Below are positions 16,421-25,968 of a stretch of DNA of 64,000 nt, in pieces. Source of the DNA: Microbacterium sp. M28 (GTDB lineage: Bacteria > Actinomycetota > Actinomycetes > Actinomycetales > Microbacteriaceae); assembly GCF_025836995.1 (NCBI RefSeq), contig NZ_CP107546.1, positions 1,178,001 to 1,242,000 on the forward strand. The letters run 5' to 3'. The notes under the pieces were generated by a model. That model was not told where the DNA came from, did not search any database, and was given only the letters and a program-made list of their open reading frames with translations. Each line of letters starts with the position of its first letter. Within the stretch, counting starts at the first letter, position 1. A program made the translations under genes and the position numbers.

Positions 16421-17203
16421 ATGGTGACGAGGCGTGCAGTGGTGACCGGAGCGAGTACCGGAATCGGGGAGGCGACCGTCCGCGCGTTGCGCGCGAGCGG
16501 CTGGGACGTCGTCGGCGTGGCACGACGCGAGGAACGCCTGGCCGCGCTCGTCGCCGACACCGGCGCCTCCGCCGTCGCGTGCGATCTCACCGATCCGGAT
16601 GCGGTCGCCGCGCTCGTCTCCGAACTCGAGTCGACCGGCCAGGTGCACGCTCTCGTCCAGGTCGCCGGCGGCGCCAGGGGCACGGATCGCATCGAGGACG
16701 GATCAGTCGACGACTGGCAGTGGATGTACGACGTCAACGTGCTCGCGACGCAGCGGCTCGTGTCGGGACTGATGCCGCTGCTGCGGCGCGCGGCCGAGGC
16801 CGACGGCCACGCCGACACCGTTTTCGTCACGTCGACGGCCGCGCAGGTGGCGTATCCCGGCGGTGGCGGGTACAACGCGGCGAAGGCGGCCGAGTCGATG
16901 CTCGTGCGCGCCCTGCGTCAGGAGTTGAACGGCGAACCGATCCGGGTCGTCGAGGTCGCCCCGGGGATGGTCCACACGGAGGAGTTCACCCTCAACAGGC
17001 TCGGCGGCGACCGCGTCGCGGCGGATGCCGTGTACGCCGGTGTCGAAGAGCCACTGCAGGCGGAGGACGTCGCCGACGTGATCGCGTACGCGTTGAACGC
17101 GCCGGCGCGCGTGAACCTCGATCTGGTGACGATGCGTCCGGTGGCGCAGTCCGCGCAGCACCTCCTGGCGCGCGGACCGCTCAGCCCGCGTCTCGAGGAC
17201 TGA
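16421..17203 (+). CDS. SDR family NAD(P)-dependent oxidoreductase
   Basis: This 260-residue classical short-chain dehydrogenase has the dinucleotide motif TGASTGIG near the start, the conserved AG in VAGGARG, the catalytic Tyr-Lys pair in YNAAKAA and Ser in VTSTAAQ. The sequence resembles the YdfG-like serine/3-hydroxy acid dehydrogenase branch. The ATG at 16421 lies 7 nt after the -10 TACGGT (16408-16413); an upstream in-frame GTG (16412) falls inside the -10 box and was rejected. The gene ends 7 nt before ung, so the two may be co-transcribed. Confidence 0.82.
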   Translation: MVTRRAVVTGASTGIGEATVRALRASGWDVVGVARREERLAALVADTGASAVACDLTDPDAVAALVSELESTGQVHALVQVAGGARGTDRIEDGSVDDWQWMYDVNVLATQRLVSGLMPLLRRAAEADGHADTVFVTSTAAQVAYPGGGGYNAAKAAESMLVRALRQELNGEPIRVVEVAPGMVHTEEFTLNRLGGDRVAADAVYAGVEEPLQAEDVADVIAYALNAPARVNLDLVTMRPVAQSAQHLLARGPLSPRLED

Positions 17204-17210
17204 CCACCGG

Positions 17211-17936
17211 ATGCTGCCGCGCACGCTGTCGCAGCTCGCCGACGACGGCATGATCGACCAGGGCTGGGCCGACGCGCTCTCGCCGGTCGCGGACGTCATC
17301 GCGGGACTGGGCGAGCGGCTGCGCGCCGAGCAGGCGGCCGGCCGCGGGTACCTGCCGGCGGGGGAGAACGTGCTCCGTGCCTTCCAGCGTCCACTGGACG
17401 ACGTCCGCGTCCTCATCACCGGCCAGGACCCGTACCCGACGCCGGGGCATCCGATCGGTCTGTCGTTCGCCGTCGAGGAGCATGTCCGTCCGCTGCCGCG
17501 CAGCCTGGCCAACATCTACCGGGAACGGGCGACCGACCTCGGCATCCCACCCGCGCCGCACGGCGACCTGACGGCCTGGAGCGACCAGGGCGTCCTCCTG
17601 CTGAACAGGGTCCTCACGGTGCGGCCAGGGGCCGCGGCATCCCATCGCGGCTGGGGCTGGGAGGAGGTCACCGACCTCGCCATCCGCACTCTCGCCGCGC
17701 GGAACCGACCCCTCGTCGCGGTGCTGTGGGGCAAGGACGCCGCGAAGCTGCAACCGCTGTTGGGCACGACGCCTGTGATCGCATCCGCCCACCCGTCGCC
17801 GCTGTCGGCGAGCCGCGGATTCTTCGGGTCACGGCCTTTCTCCCGCGCCAACGCCCTGCTCGAAGCGCAGGGGGCGGATGCCGTGGACTGGCACGTCTCC
17901 GGAGAGCACGACGGGGACGGCGTGCTCTCGTTCTAA
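17211..17936 (+). CDS. ung: Uracil-DNA glycosylase, family 1
   Basis: This 241-residue base-excision repair enzyme removes uracil from DNA. The water-activating loop [10 protein letters not shown] (Asp73), the uracil-binding [10 protein letters not shown] and the DNA-intercalating [17 protein letters not shown] loop are intact. The start follows the SDR stop by 7 nt. In a high-G+C genome, where cytosine deamination is frequent, this is a core repair function. Its stop codon TAA forms the first half of the -10 box of the next gene. Confidence 0.95.
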   Translation: MLPRTLSQLADDGMIDQGWADALSPVADVIAGLGERLRAEQAAGRGYLPAGENVLRAFQRPLDDVRVLITGQDPYPTPGHPIGLSFAVEEHVRPLPRSLANIYRERATDLGIPPAPHGDLTAWSDQGVLLLNRVLTVRPGAAASHRGWGWEEVTDLAIRTLAARNRPLVAVLWGKDAAKLQPLLGTTPVIASAHPSPLSASRGFFGSRPFSRANALLEAQGADAVDWHVSGEHDGDGVLSF

Positions 17937-17945
17937 GCTGAGCGC

Positions 17946-18560
17946 ATGCAGTTCGAACCCGGTGATCGCCGTCGCCGCCTGCCGCGCCATCTGCGCCAGC
18001 CGGACGCGGCTCCCGAGGCTTTCATGTACACGATCCGGCCGGCGACGGCGCGCGATCTGCCCGATGTCCGCGAGATCTACAACCACTACGTCGCCAACTC
18101 AGCGGTCACCTTCGACAGCCGGCGCAGCACGCACCGCTACTGGCGCGACAGGCTCGCCACACTGACGAAGCTCGGCCTGCCGTTCCTCGTCGCGGTCGCG
18201 CCTTCGGGAAACGTCCTCGGCTACGCGCTGGTCTCGCCGTGGCAGGGGAGGAACTCGTATCGCTACACGGTCGAGGACTCGATCTACCTCGGCCCTGGCG
18301 CAGGCGGAAAGGGTCTAGGGACAGCGCTTCTGCAGGCTCTGATCGAGGCGTGCGAGGCCATCGGGCTGCGCGAGATCATGGCGGTCATCAGCGACAGCAA
18401 CGCCGAGGCATCCATCCGGCTGCACGCGCGGCTCGGGTTCGTCGAGGTCGGCCGGCTGGGCAAGGTGGACTACAAGTTCGGTCGGTCGATCGGGTCGGTG
18501 TACCTGCAACGGCGTCTCGCGCCGAAGGGTCGGCGCTGGGGGATGCGCTCCGCCCGCTGA
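17946..18560 (+). CDS. GNAT N-acetyltransferase (phosphinothricin acetyltransferase-like)
   Basis: This 204-residue protein has a GNAT domain beginning at YTIRPATARDLPDVREIYNHYV, the pattern of the PAT/Bar group, with the acetyl-CoA loop LGPGAGGKGLGTALL and a final SIRLHARLGFVEVGRLGKVDYKFGR. About 26 residues precede the domain. I keep the ATG at 17946 because the -10 TAAGCT (17934-17939) is exactly 6 nt upstream; an internal ATG at 18024 would start right at the domain. It probably N-acetylates an amino-acid-like substrate. Its TGA directly abuts the stop of the convergent ABC gene. Confidence 0.75.
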   Translation: MQFEPGDRRRRLPRHLRQPDAAPEAFMYTIRPATARDLPDVREIYNHYVANSAVTFDSRRSTHRYWRDRLATLTKLGLPFLVAVAPSGNVLGYALVSPWQGRNSYRYTVEDSIYLGPGAGGKGLGTALLQALIEACEAIGLREIMAVISDSNAEASIRLHARLGFVEVGRLGKVDYKFGRSIGSVYLQRRLAPKGRRWGMRSAR

Positions 18561-19355
18561 TCAGCTGTCGCGTTGCTCGATCACCGGGATCGCGGCGAGC
18601 AGCGCCCTGGTGTACTCCTCGCGCGGATGCAGCAGCACCGCGTCGGTCGAGCCCCGCTCGACGATGTGACCGTCCTTCATGACGACGACCGTGTCGCAGA
18701 GGTTCTGCACGACGCCGATGTCGTGCGACACGAGCAGCAGCGTCAGGTCTTCGGTCCGCTTGAGCTCGGCGAGCAGTTCGAGGATCTGCGCGCGGACGGT
18801 GACGTCCAGCGCGGACATCGGCTCGTCGCCGACGAGGATGCGCGGACGGTGCACGATCGCCCGCGCGAGCGCGATCCGCTGGCGCTGGCCGCCTGAGAAT
18901 TCGTGCGGGTACCGGTCGGCCATGTCCGCGTCCAGGCCCACCTGCCCGAGGACCTCCCGGACGCGGGCACGATGGTCGCCGCCGATGCCGAGCGCCCACA
19001 GCGGCTCGGCGATGATCCGCCCCGCGCTCATCCGCGGATCGAGCGAGGCGTACGGATCCTGGAAGACCAGGCCGGTGAGTCGGCGCAGCCAGTGCAGGGA
19101 TCGGGCGGATGCCGAGGCATCCACTCGACGGCCATCGACGTCGACGGTGCCTGCGGTGGGCAGATCGAGTCCGAGCAGAAGCCGGACGAGCGTCGATTTC
19201 CCCGAACCGGATTCGCCGATGATGCCGACCGACGACCCTGGCGCGATGTCCAGGTCGGTCGGGTGCAGGGCCGTGGATCTGCGGGCGGGCGCGAACATGG
19301 TCCGGCGGGGAACGGCGAACTCCCGGCTGAGCCCCCTGGCCTCGATGATGCTCAT
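18561..19355 (-). CDS. ABC transporter ATP-binding protein (OppF/DppF-like)
   Basis: This 264-residue ATPase is the last gene of the peptide-type importer operon. Walker [12 protein letters not shown]-loop [11 protein letters not shown], signature [14 protein letters not shown] and Walker [14 protein letters not shown] are intact. The start at 19353-19355 overlaps the stop of the preceding ATPase gene by ATGA. It lacks the long C-terminal oligopeptide-binding extension seen in many DppF proteins, so it is on the short side of the family. Confidence 0.9.
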   Translation of the reverse strand: MSIIEARGLSREFAVPRRTMFAPARRSTALHPTDLDIAPGSSVGIIGESGSGKSTLVRLLLGLDLPTAGTVDVDGRRVDASASARSLHWLRRLTGLVFQDPYASLDPRMSAGRIIAEPLWALGIGGDHRARVREVLGQVGLDADMADRYPHEFSGGQRQRIALARAIVHRPRILVGDEPMSALDVTVRAQILELLAELKRTEDLTLLLVSHDIGVVQNLCDTVVVMKDGHIVERGSTDAVLLHPREEYTRALLAAIPVIEQRDS

Positions 19356-20167
19356 CGTGCGCCTCCGTCCGGTCGCCACAGAGTGGCGGTGGCGTCGCGC
19401 AGCAGCCCCTGGGTGATGGGGGACGTCGGTCTGCTCAGCAGCGTGGACACCGGTGCCGACTCGACGACACGGCCGTGCTCGAGCACGACGCCGTGCGTGG
19501 CGACCCGGGCGAGGACCGCGAGATCGTGGGTGATGAACACGAGCGACATGCCCTCGTCCTGCACCAGGCCGAGCAGGAGGTCCAGGATCTCGGCCTGGAT
19601 CGTGACGTCGAGTGCGGTCGTGGGCTCGTCGGCGATGAGCAGGCGAGGACGGCAGGCGAGCGCCATGGCGATCGCCACGCGCTGACGCTGGCCGCCTGAC
19701 AGCTGATGCGGGTAGCGACCGACGATCGACTCCGGGTCGGGCAGACGCACGCGCCGGGCCTCGTCGATCGCGCGTGCTGCGGCCTCCCGGCGCGTGGCGC
19801 CCGTGTGGATGCGGAGGGATTCCGCGATCTGGCGCCCGACGGTGCGGATCGGGTTGAGGGCGGTGCGCGGTTCCTGGAACACGATGCCGATGTCGTCGCC
19901 GCGGAAGTGCGCGAGTTCGCGGTCCGGCATCCCGAGCAGCTCGGTGTCTCCCCAGCGGATGCTGCCGCTCGCCGTGGCGCCTGCGGGCAGCAGGCCCAGG
20001 ATCGCGAGCGCCGTGAGCGACTTGCCGGAACCCGACTCGCCGATCAGCCCGAGCCGGGCGCCCGACGGCACCTCAAACGAGATGCCGTCGATCACGCGCC
20101 GGCCGCCGATATCGACCACGAGATCCGACACGGTCAGCCGCGCCGTGGCCTGGGCTGGAGCGCTCAC
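19352..20167 (-). CDS. ABC transporter ATP-binding protein (OppD/DppD-like)
   Basis: This 271-residue ATPase partners with the next gene. Walker [15 protein letters not shown]-loop [11 protein letters not shown], signature [14 protein letters not shown] and Walker [15 protein letters not shown] are seen. The GTG at 20165-20167 overlaps the permease stop (GTGA); the frame stays open further upstream, but that part does not resemble the family. The two different ATPases form the heterodimeric motor of a peptide/nickel-family importer. Confidence 0.9.
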   Translation of the reverse strand: MSAPAQATARLTVSDLVVDIGGRRVIDGISFEVPSGARLGLIGESGSGKSLTALAILGLLPAGATASGSIRWGDTELLGMPDRELAHFRGDDIGIVFQEPRTALNPIRTVGRQIAESLRIHTGATRREAAARAIDEARRVRLPDPESIVGRYPHQLSGGQRQRVAIAMALACRPRLLIADEPTTALDVTIQAEILDLLLGLVQDEGMSLVFITHDLAVLARVATHGVVLEHGRVVESAPVSTLLSRPTSPITQGLLRDATATLWRPDGGAR

Positions 20168-21033
20168 GCGACGACCTCCGGTGTGTGGATCTCGGCGGCG
20201 CGGTGCGCGAGCGTCGGGTCGGTGGCCTCCCGGAGGCTGTCGCCGAGGAGGTTGAGACCGAGCACGGTGAGCGTGATCGCGAGCCCTGGCCAGATGACCG
20301 ACAGCGGATGGATGCCGATGTAGCGCTGCAGGTCGGCGAGCAGGATGCCCCAGGACGGTTCGACGACGCTCGCGCCGAATCCGAGGTAGCTCAGACCGGC
20401 CTCCGCGAGCACGGCGACCGCCATCGACCAGGACAGCTGCACGATGAACACGGGGGCCACGTTCGGAAGCAGGTGCCTGGTGAGGCTCTGGGCCGCGGTG
20501 AGGCCGGACGCACGACCGGCGAGGACGAAGTCGCTCTGCTGCACGCGCCGCAGTTCGGGCCGCGTCACGCGGGCGATGTTCACCCCGAACCCGATGCCGA
20601 CGGACCAGATCACGACCCACAGCGACCCGCCCCACACGGAGGAGATCATCATCGCGATGATGAGCACGGGGAAGGCGATGAGGATGTCCACGAGCACGGC
20701 GACGGTCTCGCGCATCCACCGGGCGGTCAGGGCCCCGAGCGCGGCGAGCGAGACACCGACCAGCGTCGCGATGATCGCTGCCCCGATGCTCACGAACACC
20801 GTCGTTCGGGCTCCGGTCATGAGGAGGCTGAGGATGTCGCGCCCTGTGCCGTCCGTGCCGAGCAGGTGCGGCCAGCTCGGGGCGGCCCAGCGGTCGCTCA
20901 GATCGGTGGTCAGCGGGGTGAACGGCGTCCAGAACAGCGAGATCAGGGCGGTTGCGGCGATCACGACGACGACGATGATGCCGAAGCGCCCGGTCGCGGA
21001 GTTCCAGAGCGCGCGCAGCCAGCGGGGCGTCAT
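20164..21033 (-). CDS. ABC transporter permease (DppC-like)
   Basis: This 289-residue inner-membrane subunit shows the N-terminal segment and the signature HLLGTDGTGRDILSLLMTGARTT typical of DppC/OppC, plus the EAA-like loop ASGLTAAQSLTRHLLPNVAPV and the late EAGLSYLGFG motif. Five to six hydrophobic helices are visible. It starts at the ATG 21031-21033, overlapping the first permease by ATGA. Confidence 0.9.
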   Translation of the reverse strand: MTPRWLRALWNSATGRFGIIVVVVIAATALISLFWTPFTPLTTDLSDRWAAPSWPHLLGTDGTGRDILSLLMTGARTTVFVSIGAAIIATLVGVSLAALGALTARWMRETVAVLVDILIAFPVLIIAMMISSVWGGSLWVVIWSVGIGFGVNIARVTRPELRRVQQSDFVLAGRASGLTAAQSLTRHLLPNVAPVFIVQLSWSMAVAVLAEAGLSYLGFGASVVEPSWGILLADLQRYIGIHPLSVIWPGLAITLTVLGLNLLGDSLREATDPTLAHRAAEIHTPEVVA

Positions 21034-21980
21034 GTGGCCTCCCGCTGTCGAGGATCGACGATGTGGTGCACGAGGTCCACCAGGAACCCGACCACGAGCA
21101 CGAAGCCGGTGAGGACCAGCAGCTCGCTCTGGACCTTGATCAGATCGCGGGTGCCGACGTCGGCCACCAGCATCCGCCCGATACCGGGCAGGGTGAACAG
21201 CTGCTCGATCACGACGGAGCCGACGATGATCCCGGCGACCTGCAGCCCCAGCACCGTGATGATCGACAGCCCGACCGCGGGGATGCCGTGCTGGACCAGC
21301 GCACGATTGCGGCTGAGCCCCTTGGCGGCAGCCGTCCGGACGAAGTCCTGGCCGGCGGCCTGCAGCGTGGCGCTGCGCACGAACCGCAGCAGCATGGCTC
21401 CCTCGACGATCCCGATCGTCAGAGCGGGGAGCAGGAGGGCGCGCAGCGCCTGCCATGGCTCCCGCCATCCGTCGCGCGGGAAGCCCTGGGCGGGCAGCCA
21501 GCCGAGCCAGATCGCGAACACGACGATCAGCATCATCCCCGCCCAGACGACGGGGACCGCGGCGAACGCCTGCGCGGCGACGCTGATCCCGGTCCCCGCG
21601 GCACGGCCGCGCAGCACGGCGGACACGATGCCGAAGGGCACCGCGATCAGCAGGGCGATCAGCAAGGACAGGATGCCGAGCGGTACAGTCACCTGCGCTT
21701 TCAGCACGAGCTCCTCGCCGACCGAGGCACCGGACAGCATCGACGTGCCGAGGTCGCCGCGCAGGATCCCCCCGATCCAGTCGAGGTACTGGGCGACGAG
21801 CGGCCGATTCAACCCGAGCGATTCCCTCAGCTGCTCGACCTGCTCCTGGCTCGCCTGGGTGCCGGCGATCAACTGGGCGACGTCTCCGGGGAAGACCCGC
21901 AGAGTGAGGAAGATCAGCACGCTCGACACGAGGAGCCCCGCGATCAGCAGGGCTCCTCGTGCGAGCGCGTATCTCAGCAT
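21030..21980 (-). CDS. ABC transporter permease (DppB-like)
   Basis: This 316-residue membrane subunit begins YALARGALLIAGLLVSSVL and has the family loop GLNRPLVAQYLDWIGGILRGDLG, then the EAA loop KGLSRNRALVQHGIPAV and a terminal DLVHHIVDPR. With the DppC-like subunit it forms the transmembrane channel. The gene starts 7 nt after the substrate-binding protein stop. Confidence 0.9.
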   Translation of the reverse strand: MLRYALARGALLIAGLLVSSVLIFLTLRVFPGDVAQLIAGTQASQEQVEQLRESLGLNRPLVAQYLDWIGGILRGDLGTSMLSGASVGEELVLKAQVTVPLGILSLLIALLIAVPFGIVSAVLRGRAAGTGISVAAQAFAAVPVVWAGMMLIVVFAIWLGWLPAQGFPRDGWREPWQALRALLLPALTIGIVEGAMLLRFVRSATLQAAGQDFVRTAAAKGLSRNRALVQHGIPAVGLSIITVLGLQVAGIIVGSVVIEQLFTLPGIGRMLVADVGTRDLIKVQSELLVLTGFVLVVGFLVDLVHHIVDPRQREAT

Positions 21981-21987
21981 CCGCTGA

Positions 21988-23505
21988 TCAGTCGGCGGCG
22001 ACCGTCACGCCGGCCAGATTGATGCGCGAGTTGATGGAGTCCTCGGGGAATCCGGACACGATCGGCCGTACTGCGGTGATCGTCTCGCCGTTGTAGAGCC
22101 AGTCGGCCGCGTGGTCCTCCGAGACGATGCGGGCGGCTTCGGCCAGCAGCTCGGCCGATGCCTCGGGGTCGACCTCGGCGAGGGCTTCGGCGTACAGCGC
22201 CTGCACGTCGGGGTTGTCGTAGCCGAAGTAGTACTCCGGGTTCGCGAAGTTGCCGAAGTCGCGGGGCTCGACGTGCAGCACGAAGCTGAGGTCGAAGTCC
22301 TTGTTCGTGTAGACGTCCTCGAGCCAGGTGGCGAACTCGACGGGTTCGACATCGAGGGTCACCCCGACCTCGGCGAAGTCCGAGATGAGCACCTGCGACA
22401 CCGTCGTGCCGTAGAAGCTCGGGATCGTCAGCGTCAGTTCCAGATCCTCCTGGCCGGCCTCGGCGAGCAGCTCCTGGGCGCGCTTCGGGTCGTACGGCGC
22501 GACGTCGGAGAGGTCCTCATAGCCGGGGTCCAGCTCGGGGATCGGACCGTAGAGCGTCTGTCCGGCGCCCACGGCCTCGATGAGGGCCTCGTGGTCGATC
22601 GCCAGTCGCAGCGCCTCGCGGACGCGCACGTCGTCCAGCGGCGCGGCGGCGTTGTTGAACGCGAGCGTCGCCTTGTCGGTCGTGCTGCCCGTGGTGAGCG
22701 CGAACTCGCCGGAGTCCTCGAGCTGCGGTGCGAGGTTGGGGTCGACGGCGGTCAAGACGTCGAGGCTGCCGTCGAGCGCCGCGTTGACTCCCGAGGTGAA
22801 GTCGGGGATGTACTCGAACACCACCTCGGCGACGCCGGCGGGGTCGCCCCAGTACGCCTCGTTGCGTGCGAAGGTGATCGATGACCCCTTGCTCCAGCGC
22901 GTCAGGGTGAACGGCCCTGTGCCGTTCTCGGCCGTCTGCAGGTCGGTGGTGTCGCCGGAGCGGAACACCAGTCCGCCGGGGCCGGTGAGCGCGAACAGGA
23001 AGTTCTGGTTCGGCTCGGTCAGAGTGATGACGATCGTCGTGGCATCGGGGGCGGCGATCGAGGCGACCTGGGCGAAGTCGTCGTGGCCCTGCAGCGTGGC
23101 ATCCGTGCGGACCGCCTCGTAGGACGCGACGACATCGGCGGAGGTGAGGGCTTCGCCGGTGTGGAACGTGACGCCCTCGTTGAGGGTGAACGTGTACGTC
23201 AGCCCGTCCTCTGAGACGTCGTACTCGGAGGCCAGACGGGGTTCGATCTCGTTCGTCTGGGTGCGCGTGACCAGACCCTCGTAGATGTTGTCGATGAGGA
23301 TCTGCTCGAGGGCGGCGCCCGACGTGTGCCGGATGTCGAGGTTGGTGGGCTCGAGCACGAGTCCGACCGTGAGCGTGGCTTCCGGGTCGGGTTCACCGAC
23401 CGAGGTCTCGACGGGCTCGGGGGCGCCGGTGCACGCGGTCAGGACGATCGCGGCGGCCGCCAGAGCGGAGACGGCGCCGAAGCGGCGTCGGGTGCGGGTG
23501 AACAT
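21988..23505 (-). CDS. ABC transporter substrate-binding lipoprotein, family 5 (DppA/OppA-like)
   Basis: This 505-residue extracytoplasmic receptor has an arginine-rich n-region, a hydrophobic stretch and the lipobox LTAC (Cys25), so it is a lipoprotein anchored to the membrane face. The mature part has the SBP_bac_5 hallmarks (GLTYTFTLNEGVTFHTGEAL, and TGPFTLTRWSKGSS). Family members bind oligopeptides, nickel chelates or other solutes; the ligand cannot be read from sequence. A TAGGCT -10 candidate lies on the minus strand at 23552-23557, giving a leader of about 40 nt with GAGAGG. The next four genes complete the importer. Confidence 0.9.
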   Translation of the reverse strand: MFTRTRRRFGAVSALAAAAIVLTACTGAPEPVETSVGEPDPEATLTVGLVLEPTNLDIRHTSGAALEQILIDNIYEGLVTRTQTNEIEPRLASEYDVSEDGLTYTFTLNEGVTFHTGEALTSADVVASYEAVRTDATLQGHDDFAQVASIAAPDATTIVITLTEPNQNFLFALTGPGGLVFRSGDTTDLQTAENGTGPFTLTRWSKGSSITFARNEAYWGDPAGVAEVVFEYIPDFTSGVNAALDGSLDVLTAVDPNLAPQLEDSGEFALTTGSTTDKATLAFNNAAAPLDDVRVREALRLAIDHEALIEAVGAGQTLYGPIPELDPGYEDLSDVAPYDPKRAQELLAEAGQEDLELTLTIPSFYGTTVSQVLISDFAEVGVTLDVEPVEFATWLEDVYTNKDFDLSFVLHVEPRDFGNFANPEYYFGYDNPDVQALYAEALAEVDPEASAELLAEAARIVSEDHAADWLYNGETITAVRPIVSGFPEDSINSRINLAGVTVAAD

Positions 23506-23586
23506 GAGTGCGGGTCCTCTCAGCCGGCGGTGCTGTGTGCCGGGCGGGTCGAGCCTATGGTGCGGTGGGTACCGGGAGGGAAACGC

Positions 23587-23608
23587 CGGAATGCGGTGTC
23601 ACATTCCG
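23587..23608 (-). terminator. Weak hairpin at the end of the hydrolase gene
   Basis: CGGAATG (23587-23593) pairs with CATTCCG (23602-23608) over an 8-nt loop that contains the hydrolase stop codon. It may attenuate read-through into the ABC operon. The stem is short and there is no T-run. Confidence 0.35.
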
Positions 23609-24516
23609 ACGGACGTATGGGTGCGGATCAGGGCGGCCAGTCGGGCCGGGGCGGTCTCCTGGACGTTGTGGGTCGCGTCGATCTCGATGATCTCGGCACG
23701 GGGGAGCCGCGACCGGAAGTCGTCGGCATCCTGTGCCGTGACGTAGCCGCGCTCGGCGCGCACCAGGGTGAGCGGGGCGTCCACGCCGGACAGGTCGTCC
23801 CAGCCGGTCGGGTTCAGCACGGCTCCGGATGCCGGCCGCGCCTCCTCGTCCGGAGCGGCGAAGACCTGTGCCGCGAGGTGCGCGAAGTGATGCTTCCACA
23901 CGACGCGTCCGTCATCGCGGATGCGGGAGTTGAAGAACACACCACGCTCGGTGTCCTCGCGGGATCCGCCGAGGCCGAAGGCCATCGCACGATCCACGAG
24001 CTCGTCTCGGCTGGCGAAGTCGGCGACGCGGAAGAACTCACGCAGCTCGGCCGGCCCCCCGGACGCATCGATACCCGGTGTGATGTCGACGATGATCACG
24101 TCGCGGACGAGTTCGGGGTGGGCGCTGGCGAGGGCGGCGGAGGTGAGTCCGCCGAGGGACTGGCCGACGATCACCGCGGGGGTCGTCGCCCAACGGGGCA
24201 GGACCGCCGCGATGTCGGCGGCGAGGGTCCTCGGCGAGTAGTCCAGGTCCGTGCGCCAGGAGGAGTCGCCATGGCCGGGGAGGTCGATCGCGAGCGCGGG
24301 AACCTGCAGGTGCAGCACCGTGGTGTCCCAGGTGTGCGCGTTCAACCCGGCACCGTGCAGGAGGACGATCTCCGGCTCGGCATCCCCGAAGCGCAACGCG
24401 CTGAGAACGCGTCCGTCGCCGAGGTCTGCGGTCACGCGGGTGGCGGCGGGTACGGCGACGGAGGCGCTGCGGGCCTGTGCGGGCAGGTAGCGGAACTCGC
24501 TGATGTCGGTCGGCAC
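23599..24516 (-). CDS. Alpha/beta hydrolase
   Basis: This 305-residue alpha/beta hydrolase has the oxyanion HGAGLNAHTWD, the nucleophile elbow VGQSLGGLTS, Asp in the VRAERGYV/DADDF region and a C-terminal catalytic His in IDATHNVQE. The start is the GTG at 24514-24516 (PTDISEFRYLPAQ follows): a CAGAAT -10-like box lies 7 nt upstream, while the longer frame runs back through A+T-rich intergenic sequence. The hydrolase reads in the same direction as the peptide importer 93 bp downstream, so its substrate could be something imported, but this is inference. Confidence 0.75.
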   Translation of the reverse strand: MPTDISEFRYLPAQARSASVAVPAATRVTADLGDGRVLSALRFGDAEPEIVLLHGAGLNAHTWDTTVLHLQVPALAIDLPGHGDSSWRTDLDYSPRTLAADIAAVLPRWATTPAVIVGQSLGGLTSAALASAHPELVRDVIIVDITPGIDASGGPAELREFFRVADFASRDELVDRAMAFGLGGSREDTERGVFFNSRIRDDGRVVWKHHFAHLAAQVFAAPDEEARPASGAVLNPTGWDDLSGVDAPLTLVRAERGYVTAQDADDFRSRLPRAEIIEIDATHNVQETAPARLAALIRTHTSVGM

Positions 24517-24591
24517 AACCCATATTCTGCTCTGTCGCTCCGCGGCCGCGAAATGCGGACGCATAATGCACGGCTGAGCACCGCTTTTACT

Positions 24592-24639
24592 TGCATATCT
24601 GCATATCAGAGTACGACATAGGTTTGCTGTTTGCATTTC
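24592..24639 (+). promoter_or_regulatory. Direct repeats TGCATATC upstream of the AhpD-like gene
   Basis: TGCATATC occurs twice in tandem (24592-24599, 24600-24607) and again with one mismatch (TGCATTTC) at 24632-24639. Copies two and three start 32 bp apart, about three helical turns. The block is A+T-rich in a G+C-rich genome and lies 30-80 bp before the -10 TAAGCT (24671-24676), an activator-type position. The binding protein is unknown. Confidence 0.5.
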
Positions 24640-24682
24640 TGTTGGCCGGGTTGCTGCGCAGGAAAAGTCATAAGCTGGAACC

Positions 24683-25159
24683 ATGACCGAGACGCGCGTG
24701 CACCTTTCCAGGACTGAGCCTGCCGCCTATCAGGCGCTGGATGCCTTCTCCAAGACCGTCGGCGAGATCTGTGCGGCGAACGGCATCGACGATCGTCTGA
24801 AGGAGATCGTCATGATCCACTGCTCGCAGCTCAACGGGTGCGCGTACTGCACGCGTATCCATGTCGATCGCGCGGTCGCCGCAGGGCTGGATGCCGACGC
24901 GCTCACTCAGATCCCCACCTGGCGGGAGAGCGGCGTGTTCTCCGATCGTGAGCGGGCGGCGCTGGAGCTCGCGGAGGCCTTCACGTTCATCCACGAGGAC
25001 GGCATCCCGGACGATGTGTACGACACTGTCGGCAGTGTGTTCACGGAGAAGGAGTACGCCGCTCTGAGCTGGGCCTGCGTATCCATCAACGCGTTCAACC
25101 GGATCGTGGTGGCCGGGCGCTACCCGGTGCCGCCCCGTGGTGGTCAGGGGCAGGCATGA
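24683..25159 (+). CDS. Carboxymuconolactone decarboxylase family protein (AhpD-like alkylhydroperoxidase)
   Basis: This 158-residue protein has the AhpD core with a CxxC redox pair in NGCAYCTRIHVDRA (Cys53, Cys56) and His60, in the order expected for the peroxidase centre. Such proteins reduce peroxides or act as dithiol partners. The -10 TAAGCT is 6 nt before the ATG, so the mRNA is predicted leaderless. It overlaps the phosphatase gene by ATGA, so the two proteins are made together. Confidence 0.85.
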   Translation: MTETRVHLSRTEPAAYQALDAFSKTVGEICAANGIDDRLKEIVMIHCSQLNGCAYCTRIHVDRAVAAGLDADALTQIPTWRESGVFSDRERAALELAEAFTFIHEDGIPDDVYDTVGSVFTEKEYAALSWACVSINAFNRIVVAGRYPVPPRGGQGQA

Positions 25160-25890
25160 CCCTGCTCGTCATCGACGGCGTGTGGAATGCGCGAGACGTC
25201 GGAGGCATCCCGGCAGTATCCGGTCGCATCGCGTCCGGACGGCTCCTGCGCTCGGCGAACCTGGCAGGGATCACGAGCGAGGGGGCACGTGCGCTGAGCG
25301 AGCGGGTCGATCGCATCGTCGACCTGCGTGCGGATGACGAAGTGGCCATGGAGCCGTCGGCCGTGCAAGGGGTGCAGACGACCCATCTGCCGCTGTTCCT
25401 GGGGTCGGTCGCGTCCTTCTTCGAGGAGGACACCAGTCTGGATGATCTGTACGCGCACTTGCTCGAGCAGAGCGGCCCGCGGCTGGTGGAGGCGCTGCGC
25501 ATCGTCGCCCGTGGCGGGCGCACTCTCGTGCACTGCACGGTGGGGAAGGACCGCACCGGCGTGACGGTCGCGCTGGCGCTGGATGCCGTCGGAGCCGATC
25601 GCGAGGCGATCATCGCCGACTATGCCCTGACCGAATCGCAGCTGCCTGTCGAGCGGAATCGGCGGATCGCCGCGTACCTGCGATCGCAGCACCCGGACGC
25701 CAGGCACGTCGTCGCGCTCGCCACGCAGTCGCCCGCTCCTGTCATGCGAGGCCTGCTCGCCTCGATCGATGAACGCTGGGGCTCCACCCCCGAATACCTT
25801 CGAACGCAGGGGATGACGGATGCCGAGCTCACCGCGTTGCGCGACGCGCTCGTCGAGGCGGACGGTGACGGGGGATCAGACCCGCGCTGA
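25156..25890 (+). CDS. Tyrosine/serine protein phosphatase (PtpB-like)
   Basis: This 244-residue phosphatase carries VHCTVGKDRTGV (nucleophile Cys127, Arg133), the extended P-loop with Lys-Asp typical of the actinobacterial PtpB/triple-specificity group, and the N-terminal NARDVGGIP motif of the same family. It has no signal peptide. Overlap with the AhpD-like gene hints at a redox link, since the catalytic cysteine is oxidation-sensitive; that is inference. Confidence 0.85.
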   Translation: MTLLVIDGVWNARDVGGIPAVSGRIASGRLLRSANLAGITSEGARALSERVDRIVDLRADDEVAMEPSAVQGVQTTHLPLFLGSVASFFEEDTSLDDLYAHLLEQSGPRLVEALRIVARGGRTLVHCTVGKDRTGVTVALALDAVGADREAIIADYALTESQLPVERNRRIAAYLRSQHPDARHVVALATQSPAPVMRGLLASIDERWGSTPEYLRTQGMTDAELTALRDALVEADGDGGSDPR

Positions 25891-25925
25891 CACCGGACGG
25901 TCGACATCGGCGTGCGGAAGCTGAC

Positions 25926-25959
25926 GAAGGTAAGGCAACCCTTCATACGGTGATACGAT
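25926..25959 (+). promoter_or_regulatory. DtxR/IdeR-like iron box and -10 of the SIP-domain gene
   Basis: GAAGGTAAGGCAACCCTTC (25926-25944) matches about 13 of 19 positions of the DtxR/IdeR operator consensus and is an imperfect palindrome. The -10 TACGAT (25954-25959) follows, so the box covers the -35 region and would repress transcription when iron is plentiful. The ATG comes 9 nt after the -10. Confidence 0.6.
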
Positions 25960-25968
25960 GAAGGCATC

